A stretch of DNA of 64,000 bases, taken from positions 90,564,603 to 90,628,602 of the forward strand of contig NC_090321.1 in NCBI RefSeq assembly GCF_040869045.1. The letters run 5' to 3'. Below are positions 23,665 to 35,824 of this stretch, piece after piece (position 1 is the stretch's first letter; each line of letters starts with the position of its first letter). A program made the translations under genes and the position numbers. Source of the stretch: Eurosta solidaginis. Its lineage: Eukaryota; Arthropoda; Insecta; Diptera; Tephritidae. The notes beneath the pieces are model-generated. The model was not told the origin of the DNA and did no database searches. It saw only the letters and a list, made by a program, of their open reading frames with translations.

Positions 23665-26600
23665 TGTTACGGTCTGTTCACGCGAACACACCTAGCGATG
23701 TGGCGAAAGTTGCGATAGAAAGATATCGAAAACAAGAAAGACAGACCGGCGATCACTAGCGAAAAAAATGCATGCGTTTCCGGGCTTAAAACGAGAAAGG
23801 TGGAAAAAAATTTTTGTGAAGCCAGAAATATAGAAGACATCCATATTTCCTTTTTGCTTTACGAAAACGCAAACGAAGAAATATTAGAAAAGCCACATTC
23901 ACCGAAACAAATAAAGAAAAGAAGCGACATTTAAAGCCGACGGCAGTGAAAAACCTATTAATTGCCCACTGCTTGCCGTTTGACTAAGTCCCACATTCTT
24001 ACCGACCAACTACCCGGTCAGCACATTGGTAAAATAAGTGTTGTGAATAATTTTACGCCCTTTAATTGTGGCGAAGCTTTTAACCAGTATCACGGTCCCG
24101 TTTGACTGAGTCCCACATTCTTATCGACCAACTACCCGGTCAGCACATTGGTAAAATAAGTGTTGTGAATAATTTTACGCCCTTTAATTGTGGCGAAGCT
24201 TTTAACCAGTATCGAACAGTTTGGAATCTTCCGTTTTTTTTTGCAATTTCCTGCGGACCAAAAAGGACATTTAAGGAACATTTAACGAATCTTGCTGATA
24301 CGACAGCATCGACAAGTCCGAATCCAAATACAACCTTTTAGTAGTACAGGGTCAAGCGAATTACTAGAATACTTTTAAACCAACACCTCTGCCTCCAGGG
24401 CCAGCAGTACGCTGTAGCGTAATACAACGAACACCCAATTAGCACCAAGTCATCCAGGTCGTAAAAGTCAACACGAAGTTTTTATTGTCACCAGGTTCAC
24501 TCGATCACCTCGAACCACGAGCGCAACAACCACCAGGCGGTACCACCGACCCCAATACTACTAGCGCATCCTTATTAGCTGCGTTCATACTGGCTATAAC
24601 AATACTAGCGCAACCCTTATCTGCTACGACCAGGTGGGCTACAATAAACCAGCTACAATGACAATCACAGAGCAGCGAATATAGGCCTGCGGCCAGTCCA
24701 ATTGCGATAACGAACATCAGCGGTTAAGCGGTGAGTTCGTTCCAATACTGAACTAAAATTATGTATTTGTAGCCTTAACCTTGTCTTTTAAAATTATATT
24801 TTTGACTCCGCAACATTATATAATGTCAATATACCAGCATACTCAAGTTTAAGGCTATCACCCTAGTGTAGAATTAAAGCGAATGTGAATACGAATGCAA
24901 TATGCACAATGACCAAAGGAAATGAAAAGTTTAAAAAAAAAAGCAATTCTTGTTGTACGTTCAAAATTGTTGCATACAAAAAAGAAAATTTTTTACCCAA
25001 CAAAAAAACAAAGCATATTTTAATGGTCATAGGTGTGCAACTTATACTGCCTATGAAACAAAAAAAGAGTTTCAGGTATTAAAATTTGCTTTGCGTTACG
25101 GTAGAATTTTACCATTACATTTTTTTAATTGATGCAATCGTTGCGAATATGATTTTGGAATGAGCAAACGTGTTGATATTGTTTCGGTAAGGAATAAAGT
25201 TTTGTTGGTAATTCAAGTTCAGTTGCATTATCAGCTAAAATGCATTAAATCTATATTAAGAGACGCAAATAACAAGTAATGCGGATTAGCTTGCATTTTC
25301 AAAACAAAAACTTCTTTTGTATACATTTTTTGTTGACTGAGTTGAACTAAGCCCGAAACAATACCAACCCTGAATGTTACATGTAAAACAGTTTACGTTT
25401 CACTTGAACAAGTAAAACGATCTCATTAATTGTACTATAAGTTTAAAAGGTTCATGCTTTACCTGAACCTGTAAAACAATTTCGTTGAGTTCACAATAAA
25501 TTTAAAAGTTCACGTTCTACCTGAACAGGTGTATGACTCCCGTAATTTTTCCATGAATTTAAAAGCATACGTTTTACTTGAACTTGTGAAACAATATTTT
25601 TTTAAGGGGTAGGATTTACCCCAAGTTTAGTCCTAGTTGCGTTTATAATCAATTTCCTAGTGCATAGTACATATTAGTGTCATTATACTATGTGTAATAC
25701 CAAATTGATGTTCTGTTAAACTCAAAGTATATCTAATACAACAACCTATTAATTTTGTAAGGGGACCCCAATTATCAGAAGTTGTATACAAACTGTACAG
25801 CCCTAAGATAGGTTTGTAAAAACAAAAAAAAAGAGAAAAGGGCATTTAACCAAATTCCTACAAAAAAAAAAAGATTTTTTTATTACATATATAGTATAGT
25901 AGATTATAAAACAAACCAATTATTATTACTTTCAATGAACCGTCGCAAAACGCGGCTCACAATAAATTTTTCTAAAAACTTACAAAAAGGAATAGAGTTC
26001 CTTTTCAATTAGGCACGCATTTTCGATTGCTATATTTTTTTTATAAAATTATTTATAAGCATAAATATATTCAGAAACCTTGCAGTAAGAAAAGAAAAAG
26101 AAAAGCTATGTTAGCAATAATGAATATTGAATAAATTTGTTAACAATATGGGAATGCTGGCGTCACCATTCATTTAGAAGGCACGTAGGGTGAACAGGTA
26201 AGGGGCCACCGAAAAATAGGTGCGTCGGTGGCCATGGTTTTTGAGGGTGGGCTAAGCGCCGGGCGTCGCAACAACACACGCGGCGCCCCTCTGTATATTC
26301 GGCCCATTTCTTTTTCATTTTAATTTTCAGCTTTTTTTTGCAATTTTATTTTTCCGCAGTTTTTTTTGAATTTGATTTTCAGCGTTAGTAACCGGCCATG
26401 TCCGGTTCGGTAGTTTTTTTTTGCGTCAGTTTTTTTTTTTGAATTTGAATTTAAATTTTTGAATGTTAACGGTCTGTCCGTGACATCCGGTTCGGCCGGA
26501 TGTTGTTTTATTTTGTATTGATAAGCGTTTTGAGTCGGTCTCTGCGCTTCTGTCAGTATATTTTGATTTTGACAGCTGCTAGTTTGATAGGCATGATAGG

Positions 26601-26739
26601 AACTTTTCTCTGTTTATGGCGCAGGAACAGTAAGGTTGGCAAGGACCCGCCCCAGCCGACAATGACTAGCCACTGTGCACCAACACATCATGCCGACCGC
26701 CTTCCTTACTGCTTCCACTGTAAATGCGATACCATAACA
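23665..26739 (+). repeat. 3' LTR of the 12.5-kb Ty3/gypsy element
   Basis: It is 3075 bp, collinear with 14270-17361. Compared with LTR1 it lacks a 38-bp segment near its start and has an extra AATCCAAATAC near 24321. It has an extra short insertion near 25432 and differs in a segment near 26600. It keeps the 121-bp tandem pair and the four 57-bp units. It ends CCATAACA and is followed by the target duplication ATAT. Confidence 0.85.
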
Positions 26740-26814
26740 ATATAAAGAAAAGTAAATACTTTAATAATAAATAAACTCTCTTAATTGGGTTTTGTTTTCC
26801 AATTGAAATCTTTT

Positions 26815-27500
26815 CCTGTGCAAGCACATCGCTAACCTGTGTTGGCAAAAGATATGATTATACTGTCTTCGATAGATAGTCGGACGAGCCGCTACTCGGC
26901 GAAGTAGAGATGACCGTTGTGTCGGTGGCAGCTGTTACAACAGCAGTTTCTAACTTTACACCATCCGTACAGTGTGATGAATGCTTCACTGCCTTTCCAA
27001 TTGCTTGGCGCCAGCAATTTTTGCTGTTTGTAAAGCTTTAGCTGTATTGCAAATATATAGATGGGTTAAAGTGGTTTTCGTATGTTATTCAACAACTCAC
27101 CCTATACCATCATCACAGCCTCCTCATCGATTTTGAATATGTGTACTGTTTCAGTATTCACACCCAGTTCGTTTGGTGCAATATTTTCGATTTGATGAAT
27201 ATGTATACTATCCGTTAGGCAGACAATTAGGTGCAATCGATTCATTCATATACTGTGGGTATTTGAGCCGTAGACGCAATGGCAGATATTTTGCTTCTTT
27301 TTGAAGTGTAACATTTGTAAACAGTTGGGTTTCTCTGCTGTCACCATCACCACTAGAGAGCTATTGAAGAAACGCTCGACCAAGATAATATGTGAGATTT
27401 ACACGCATAGATTTCTTCCACCTTTTCACAGTTATTGATGGAGAAAATGCGAAAGCCATATTTACCATCCAATACCGAAATAGAACTGTAGAGGAAGAAA
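26815..27500 (-). pseudogene. Captured Atg18/WIPI fragment, right arm
   Basis: This is the mirror copy of 9670-10345, with the same truncation at VSDVLAQ against the foldback element and the same internal deletion. The shared damage shows the fragment was already broken before it was duplicated. Confidence 0.7.
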
Positions 27501-27917
27501 CATTTTATAAAATTTAATAAAATTATAAATGATAGTTGTGCTAAAATGGGGTAACGTATTGTATGTTAAAGTATAGCGAAGTCTCAGCGGCTTTGTCCTG
27601 GTGAAAATTGAGTTTGAATAGGTTTTATTCTTCATTCTTAGAAACATGTACCTGGTAAGATATTAAAAATCCTCAACGCTTTTTTTGCTATAACTTAAAA
27701 AAACTCATATTCAAACTTCTGCTTAACTTCTACATATCAATAGCTACCTTTACCACCAGGAGTCACTATTGCTTCTACGCCTATGCTATTGTTTCCTAAA
27801 TCGGTGAGCTTTGTAATAAAATAAACAGCTATCTCCCCAATCTCTCCAGTTTTGTCGCCTCGCGAAACCTGATATTTTCACCAACCAAATCATCGGTGAC
27901 CTTATTTAAAACATGAC

Positions 27918-28030
27918 CGCGCCAAATGTCGACCATATGGCATTACCCTACCGACTGTCTTACACCCTAAAATTTTGGGTGTGACTTTCGATCAGGATCT
28001 ACATCTTGGAGAGCATGCACTAGCAATTGT
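27918..28030 (+). pseudogene. Jockey-like RT scrap, right arm
   Basis: This is the mirror of 9130-9260. On the plus strand it reads YGITLPTVLHPKILGVTFDQ and DLHLGEHALAIV, a conserved block just after the RT palm in Jockey-clade elements. Nothing else of that element remains. Confidence 0.65.
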
Positions 28031-28059
28031 AACGATAATCGTCGTTGGTGTGAGGGCTT

Positions 28060-31015
28060 AGCCGATCTCCATAGCGCCCGACTATGAGGAGGAGCTGCTT
28101 AGGACTGGCATCTACGCCGTTTCGCCTCATAGGAGGGCGGCGGGATGTCGGTGACCAAGAACTGCCAACCCCCTAATCCAGGGTGTTATGCGAACCGTAC
28201 CTATTGAACGATTTGTAGCCAGGGGATAAATTCGGCTGTATTCGAACGGAGCCTTCCCGATACGGGACCACCTCGGGAAGTATTGATGGCCTTACCACAG
28301 TAAGGGGCGCTGCTGTGGCTGACGGTTCTTTCCCCGTATATAATACTGGACCGCTGAGCCCGCCTTGTCGGGCTGGTGGTCGTACGACCAAGGTGATCGA
28401 CTCATTACCTAATTTTCATAAGGACGATGATAAGAAGAGGACTCAGCCGCAAGCCAAGGCCGACAAATACGCATTAAGCGATGCGTCGGACTCGGGGAGC
28501 GAGAGTAGTGCTAATTCAATGAACTCCGTGTTGGAGAAGCACACAAATGAAAAAGGAGTAGAAGAGTGGAGAAGGTTACGGAGCAAAGAGCTCTCTCGAA
28601 GTACCGTGCAGTACTAAGAATTGTACAACGCTTGGGAGCAGTGGTGGACCCAACAGAAGAGGAGATCGAGCGCTTGGCATGGGCTCATGAGGCGGTAGAA
28701 GTAGGTCGAAGGCAGTTCAAAAGGTTTGCTGCGAGAAACCCTCGGTTCTGCAACCGGTATGAGGAGGAAGAAGCGTCGAATGGCAGAATGAAAACGCAAC
28801 GTTCGGCGGAAGGCGACAAGCCTGCTTTCAAGAGGCAGAAAGGGTCCAGTCCCATAGCCGCGACGCAGGGCAGTCCCATAGACAAGACAAGTAGGCCCAA
28901 AGCTGTAAGACAGATGGGCCCCAATAGCGAGGTAGCAACTACCTCGAAGGCTGCGAGTCAGAGGGAAGTTCCAACTATGGAAGTAGGAGATAAGCCAAAG
29001 GGAGATAACGCTAAGACTTCGACTTTCTCAGAAGTGCTAGAGGGAGCTAAGGCTCCGGCTTTCTCGGAGGTTCCAAAGGCGCCGGTTTTTCCCGAGAAGA
29101 TGAGTGATGTGGCAAAGCAGTCACTGACTGTGGCGCTGGTTGATCGTAGCAGTCCTTTCGAACAGATGACTAGTGAAAGGTGGATATCTGTAGAAAAGGA
29201 GCTTATTAGCTTAATGCTTAAGATGATGCGGGAATAACCAAGTAAGCTCCTTCCAACCTTTGATTCGGGGGATGGTATAATGGAAGGAAGTGGTTCCAAA
29301 CCTCCAAAGGCAGGGCACGAACGCGCGTTTTGAGATGGTGGATAAAGCGCAAATCCCCAAGGTACCAAAAGTTAAGGTATGGATACCATGCGTGATGAAG
29401 TCGGAGGATACACTGCGGCTTTTGCAGAATCAGAATCCGAACATACTGACACAGGATTGGAAGGTACTTACTGTATCTCGGCCTACGGAGGAAGGTCAGT
29501 TATACATCTTCCAAATAAACAAGCAGGCGGAGGATATATTGTACGCGCAGCTTGGAAAAATGTCCTTAGGTACAGGCAAAATTTATATGCGACTCAGGAA
29601 AAGAAGTCGCGGGTATTAAAGTCCTAACACACTGGACGTGGGAGAAGTCGAAAAGGACCTCAAAAGCCTAAGGGAAAAAAGACAGGTGGAGGTAGCCCAC
29701 GTCACCCCGAATGTGTTAGAAGGGGACAAACAGCCAGTTGGTGCTGTGAGTCGCACAGAGGAACACCCGGCACAACAGGTACAAGAGGCTGAAGGGGGCT
29801 TCGAACACTCTAAACCAAAAGGGCTAGGGGAGGACGACGACGTCACGATGAAGGTGCTGGAGTGGGACAAGCAGCCCATTGGTGCTGCGAGTCCTACAGA
29901 TAAACCTCCAACACAGTAAAGTGGCGTCGAGCGAACTCCTCCTCCTAACGCGCTGATCCAGGAGCCGTGGCTTCCATTGGGAGGAAAGGTTTCTGGACTT
30001 AGCGTGCGCAGGTTTGGCGTTTACTATGCGCAAACGGAAGGACGGGTGCGAGCTGTAGTAATGGTAAGGAAACAGCTGTATTCATATATGCTGCCTAATT
30101 ACACTACTGAGGATCTCGTAGTTGTGGTGAAATCGCCGGGCTCAGATGGTACATGTCCGGCCATGCTACAAGTTTCAAGTAGGGCGGTCGTGGTATGGCT
30201 TAAAATAATATTCGATGGGTGCATAAACTGAATCATGTACCGCACTCTTGGAGAACTGCTCGTGTAGCTTTCCTACCAAAGGCGGGGAAGATCGGTCACG
30301 TGTATCCCAAAGATTATAGACCCAATATTTTAACATCATTTCTCTTTGAGAGGCTGATAGATGTGAACATAAAGTCCAACGTGGATGAAAAGCTGGTCTC
30401 CACAACACAACATGCGTACACCAAAGGCAAGTCGGTAGACACCGCATTGCATAGGGTGGTAATAAGCGTAGAGAAAGCCCTGGAATATAAGGAATATGCT
30501 CTAGGAGTCTTCTTAGACATTGCCGCGGCTTTAAATAATATCTCTAAATGGGCGATTATGGATGGTCTTAATTACGTTAAAGTACATCCAGCCTTATCCA
30601 GATGGATCGACTGCATGTTAAACTGCAGTAAGATTACATCGCAATGGGGATTGTACGCAGCCACGAAATTAGTGGACAGGGCACTCCGCAGGGAGGGGTG
30701 CTATCACCTCTGCTGTGGACGCTGGTCATTAACCAACTGCTTAGGGGATTCTACGAGGGACCAGAAAAACTTACGGTTTCGCAGATGACGTTGCATATGG
30801 TCTTGTTTACAAAGAGGTACAAGGTCCCTAATTAGGAGGGGCGAACCTACGGGAGAAACCTTTCACAAAATATCTAGGAATGATCCTAGACAGTAAGCTG
30901 TCATGGAAGCTCAACGTGGAGGAGAGGGTGAGGAAGGCTTCAACGGCACTTTATGCATGTAAAAGACTGCAAAAGAACCGGCATATACTATCAGAAGGAA
31001 CTCGATGACGATGCC
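28060..31015 (+). pseudogene. Broken LOA-like non-LTR retroposon, right arm
   Basis: This is the plus-strand mirror of 6100-9110. A leader is at about 28060-28310. ORF1 parts are at 28315-28617 and 28566-29237, with the DUF4780-like piece at 29290-29619. ORF2 remnants lie at 29977-30231, 30219-30788 and 30644-30835. The same endonuclease-to-RT deletion (junction near 30125-30135) occurs in both arms. This copy has private one-base deletions: one in the GTPQGG region and one just before the ADD motif, so the YADD seen in the left arm is out of frame here. The thumb segment KYLGMILDSKLSWK is near 30870. Confidence 0.72.
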
Positions 31016-31093
31016 TCAAAACTAACAACCAAAAGCAATAATTATCATTTCACTGATACAAATTTTATAGTTTTTTTTCGGGATTTGGACACA

Positions 31094-31495
31094 ATGTTGT
31101 TGTTGTTTTTGTAGCGATAAGGTTGCTCCCCGAAGGCTTTGGGGAGTGTTATCGATGTGATGGTCCTTTAGCCGGATACAGATCCGGTACGCTCCGGTAA
31201 CACAGCACCATTAAAGTGCCAGCCCGACCATCTCGGCAACGATTTATGTGGCCACATTAAACCTTCAGGCCATCCCTCTCTACTCACCCACCTACCGAAC
31301 GATTCACCTCCAAACGATTTCGTCTAGCAATGGTATTATCTATCATTTTCGTTCGGTCTTTACCTTTCTAACAAACAGGAAGGCAAAAGTAATTGTCAAG
31401 TGATAAGTTGCAATTGTTTAACATAGTGCAAATACACTAGCGATTCGTCTCTGATCCGCATCGAAAGTTCGTTTCGTAATAGAGAATGAGGCCCT
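31094..31495 (-). mobile_element. SINE-like repeat, right arm, with extended 5' part
   Basis: The 3' end (GTT repeats then GCGATAAGG at 31094) and body match 5843-6010 in mirror image. Beyond the point where the left-arm copy stops, this copy continues for about 210 bp (31285-31495) with sequence not seen in the other copies. Either the left arm lost it or this arm gained it. Confidence 0.6.
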
Positions 31496-31527
31496 AAGAT
31501 TTTTTTTCAATTTGTATTTTGACTTAC

Positions 31528-31891
<364 letters not shown>

Positions 31892-32135
31892 TCAAAAGCG
31901 TTTTCATTACATCTCCTTAACTGACACAAAGTATGAGTGTCAAACGCCTTCGTCAAAACTACGCGTCAATTGATTGACCTTCCGTTTTCATTTCTGATGT
32001 CAAACCTTACGTGTCAGTTGATTGACATTCCATTTTCATGTTTGTTGTAAAAGCCTAAACGTCATTTTTTGGCAGATGATCAGCTTTATATAAATATAAA
32101 GAATATTAGAAAGTAAAATAATATAAAAAAATAAA

Positions 32136-33554
32136 ATGCGTAAAAATATAAAAATTAGTATAGCTACTGCCGCTCTTTGTTTGGTAACATCGCTACGAGC
32201 TTGGCAAAATAAAAGGTATAATCAAAGAAACCCGAAACAGTGGTGGATTCGACCCGGTCTGCGGAATAGAGAGACATGTGGGTTTTATTCTACGTTGCGC
32301 ACTAAGCTGGTCAAGCGGGATCCAAAGTGGCTAAGCAATTTTTTGCGAATGTCTGTGGAAGATTTTGATTTTCTTGTGGAGCGCCTCACTCCATATATTT
32401 GCAAGAAAAAAACAGTTTTTCGAAAACCTATTTCGGTTGGCGAAAGAATTGCTGTTACTTTGCGTTATTTAGCAACTGGCGACAGCTTTTCTAGTCTGAT
32501 GAGTGTTTTCCTTCTGGGGAAAACCACCATTTGTAAGATAATACATGAGACATGTCGGACTTTTTATACTGTTTTAGGAGAAGAATTTTTAAAGGTGGGG
32601 AGCGTAACATGTGTATTCCTGCAAAAAGCGTTAAAAAAATGTTTTATCTTCCGTGAAGGTTCCGAGCACCCATGACGAATGGACGAAGATAGCTGACCGT
32701 TTTAACGAGCGATGGCATTTTCCTAATTGCTGCGGGGCATTAGATGGAAAGCATATTGCTATTCAAGCTCCATCAAACTGCGGTTCAGAGTATTTCAATT
32801 ACAAAAAGTATAACAGCATTGTCCTGATGGCTTTGGCGGATGCTGACTACAAATTTTTGTTTGTTGAAGTTGGGGCATATGGCCGTGAGTCTGACGGGGG
32901 CGTTTTCGCAAGGTAAATCACATGCATGTTGCACCAGAATTATCATAACTTAATCAAAATTTCAGATGCCCTCTTTCAAGTGCTCTTGCTGACAACACAT
33001 TAAATTTCCCGCCTCCAAGGCAACTTCCGCTAGAAATTGCTGAAATGCCTTTTGTGATTGTGGCTGATGACGCGTTTCCCATAAAAACATACTTAATGAA
33101 ACCATTTTGCTATCGGGAACAGGTGATGTCGCACAAAATTTTTAATTATAGGCTATCGCGGGCAAGAAATGTAATTGAGAATGTGTTCGGAATATGTGCG
33201 TCTCGTTTTCGAATTCTCAGAAGACCAATGGATGTGAAACCGGAGCATGCGAAAGATATTGTCCTCGTGATTTGTGTGCTACATAACTTTCTCCTGACAC
33301 GAAAATCCATATACATACAAAGATGTGATGTTGACGATGATACTGAGGGAACTGCTGTGAGAGGTAGCTGGCGAACAGAGCTGGGGGAAAACGGGATACT
33401 CCCATCAATTAGGCCAAGCAGCACATTAGGTAGAGGGACAGACAACGCGATGAATGTGCGCGAAAATTTTATGGAGTATTTTATGACGCCCCACGGTGAA
33501 GTGGCATGGCAGTATAACAGGACCATATTGCATAACTCATTTCAAAGTTGTTAA
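32136..33554 (+). CDS. Harbinger transposase (HARBI1-like), three exons
   Basis: The ATG is at 32136. Splicing out 32595-32658 (64 nt, weak GTGGGG donor, AAG acceptor) and 32913-32965 (53 nt, GTAAAT ... TTCAG) gives 1302 nt, exactly 434 codons with stop, 433 residues. This is within the family range. The N-terminal helical region ([40 protein letters not shown]) precedes the DDE_Tnp_4 nuclease. The likely catalytic residues are Asp in GALDGKHI, Asp in VIVADDAFP and Glu in NVIENVFG. The enzyme would cut and paste the element at TTA/TAA sites, normally with the Myb-like partner that brings it into the nucleus. No stop or frameshift remains after splicing. The first intron is the least certain part. 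Confidence 0.82.
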
Positions 33555-34060
33555 TGAATACCACCCCACATCAGGCAATTCCACGTACCCGATTGACTTG
33601 GAGTTTACCCGGCCAAGAGCTGTTATTTCAGCATATAATCTATACTTTTCCCTATATCACTTTCGTAGCGAATGTACATATATTTGTGTGTTTTTAATAA
33701 ATTTCATTTTAAATATAGAAACCACACAAATTAAAGTTTCAAAGTTTTTGTGTTACGGAACCCAAAAACGATTATTTGATACTCGTTTTTGTTCCATATC
33801 GAATTACGGAAAGCCACCCCTGCATAATTGAAATTTTTTAAAAGCGCCTAAGTAAGAAGTACAAAATTTAGGTAAACTTAAATAATCATAAGATTTTGCA
33901 ATTTTATTTAGTTTTAATAATAAACAAATTAGTTGCATATTGGTTACACAGTACAACAAATTTCGAATTTTTCGTAACATAATTATAACCATATCTGGGC
34001 AGGGTGCATTAAAATTTTAGTGCACTCAGAATTCCGCTATCACTAAAAGGTATACACATT
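33555..34060. other. Noncoding part of the Harbinger element
   Basis: This AT-rich stretch follows the transposase stop and contains possible AATAAA-like signals near 33697. No other gene is visible. Confidence 0.4.
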
Positions 34061-35025
34061 TTCCAGTTTAAGTTCAGAAATTTACAATTCAAGTTCAGAA
34101 GTTTCCAATTCATATTCAGAAAATTAAAATTCAAATTCAGAAAATCACAACTCAAATTCAGAATTTCCAATTTAAGTTCAGAATTTCCAATTCAAGTTCA
34201 GAAAATTACAATTCATATTCAGAAAATTACAATTCATGTTCAGAAAATTACAATTCAACTTCAGAAAATTTTACTTTGTGCTTTGAAAATTTTTTTCACA
34301 CTTTTTTTCACACATGTTCGTAAAAGTAATTGAGTCAAAATTCCTATGATTTTACTTCATTCTGTAAATGTAAATACACGTGCGCGGCCAAGGTAAAAAA
34401 AATTTTTTCACATTCATACAAAGTATAATATATAAAAAGCGAAGCGTAATGGAATGTAGCGAGGTTTCTCTGATATTCATATGGAAGGGTTTTTTGTTTA
34501 CATATTTATTTTGGAAAAGCCACATGCTCTTTTGAAGAGGAAGCTATGTATGTATTTATGTACGAATTAATAAAATTAACATATATGTTTAAACAATTTT
34601 GCATGCACAGATTTCCTTTGGATGAAATAAAAATACCTGAACAATTTTCTGTACTTAAATTGTAATTTTCTGAACTTGAAATATAATTTTCTGAACATGA
34701 ATTGGAAATTTCTGTACTTGAATTGTAATTTTCTGAATATGAATTGGAAATTTCTGAACTTGAATTGTAATTTTCTGAATATGATTTGGAAATTTCTGAA
34801 CTTGAATTGTAATTTTCTGAATATGAATTGGAAATTTCTGAACTTGAATTGTAACTTTCTTAATTTAAATTGTAATTTTCTGAACTTGAATTGTAATTTT
34901 CTGAATATGAATTTGAAATTTCTGAACTTGAATTGTAATTTTCTGAATATGAATTGGAAATTTCTGAACTTGAATTGTAATTTTCTGAATATGAATTGTA
35001 AATTTCTGAACTTAAACTGGAAAAA
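34061..35025. mobile_element. Foldback minisatellite nested in the Harbinger element
   Basis: The ends CCAGTTTAAGTTCAGAAA (left) and its reverse complement (near 35000-35022) are inverted repeats. The left side (34070-34265) has about eight direct copies of a unit of roughly 24 bases (TTCAGAAAATTACAATTCA). The right side (34655-35022) has about fifteen copies in the opposite orientation. Between them is an unrelated spacer of roughly 390 bases. The long open frames across the array only reflect its periodicity. The same architecture occurs at 2439-2908. Confidence 0.6.
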
Positions 35026-35369
35026 GTGTAGTGGTACTTCAAATGAAAATTTGTACACTGTGTCCAGGTATGGTTATAACACTAAGTACTGAGCTTTACA
35101 GTTTGTTTAATTACGCATAAAAAGAAAATAAAATAAATTAATTACTTCATTAGAAAGAGAAATAGATTTGAATTCATTTATAATGGTGGAACCATTTGCG
35201 TACACTTTTTTCTTTAATATAACTTAAGTCCGCTTACAGGTATTTCTTTTTTTTTGTAATTTTCACAAATTTTGCCTACAATAAAATTACTCAACTACTT
35301 TTCTATAAAAGCCGTCGAATTTTCGTAAAAAGTAAAGTTTTTTTTTTAAGAATTTTTAAAACTGTTTTA

Positions 35370-35550
35370 GTACGCTGCAGCTAGCAGAACATTGGTCAAA
35401 TGAGCGGACGGAAAAATTAATTAATGAAGTGGAGTCGACGGAAGGGACCTGGAACTTCTTGTCCAAAGAATATAAGGACAGGAATGCCAGGGAAGACCTT
35501 TGGCAAGAAATTGCAGTTATTATGTAGCTGCCTAGATCAGAGGTATCCAC
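35370..35550 (+). pseudogene. Inverted partial copy of the Harbinger MADF exon
   Basis: The plus strand encodes LAEHWSNERTEKLINEVEST, then GTWNFLSKEYKDRNA and LWQEIAVIM followed by a stop. This is the same segment as the minus-strand exon at 37058-37315, with a few changes and a premature TAG. It lies opposite in orientation, so a transcript covering both could form a long duplex. Confidence 0.7.
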
Positions 35551-35824
35551 AATATTAATATTAATAAAAATTAAAATTACTGTCGTAAATACAAATTGTT
35601 ACCTTTATTCACAAAGGCCATAACCTACATTTTTTTCGAAAAAGCAAAAAAAATAATTGATGTTTGCTTCTGCTGTAAAACTTGAAATATGTTGGTTAGG
35701 GCCTTTGTGAATCAAGGGGACGATATACATATGCGTTTTATTTAATACAAGGTGTCAGACGCGGTATGTTAATTGGAGTCCTTTATAAATTAAATAAATT
35801 TCCGTTGAATGGATCCTTAATCCA

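Larger units (their letters stand above)
14266..26743 (+). mobile_element. Ty3/gypsy retrotransposon with 3.1-kb LTRs
   Basis: LTR1 (14270-17361) and LTR2 (23665-26739) are direct repeats, each starting TGTTACGG and ending CCATAACA. The element is flanked by a 4-bp target duplication ATAT (14266-14269 and 26740-26743). Joining the flanks restores the foldback repeat unit TTGATATAAAGAAAAG found at 13790, which proves the insertion. Domain order gag, protease, RT, RNase H, integrase is that of Ty3/gypsy. The tRNA-Lys primer site and very long LTRs suggest the Osvaldo/Ulysses group, but that is inference. Two in-frame stops and one integrase frameshift make this copy inactive. Confidence 0.88.
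10346..26814. mobile_element. Foldback (FB-like) element at the centre of the duplication
   Basis: The two halves are inverted around about 12030. The left half (10346 to about 11640) holds roughly four tandem units of about 330-430 bp. Each unit starts AAAGATTTCAATTGG and contains GATTGCTGTCGGAATTAG and ATTCTTGATCTGA. The right half (about 12420-14269 plus 26740-26814) holds the same units reversed. The right end at 26814 lies 75 bp beyond the inserted LTR element. Host flanks on both sides are the inverted Atg18 fragment. There is no transposase inside, so mobility would need help in trans. Drosophila FB and Galileo elements have the same layout, but no homology to them was tested. A 61-bp local tandem duplication lies near 13983-14105. 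Confidence 0.72.

Noticed and set aside
34576..35092. Long open frames on both strands with repeating FRKLQFKFRNFQ-like or NFLNMNWKFLNLN-like peptides
   Set aside because: They are by-products of the 24-base minisatellite, whose period of 24 keeps any frame open. There is no start context or homology.
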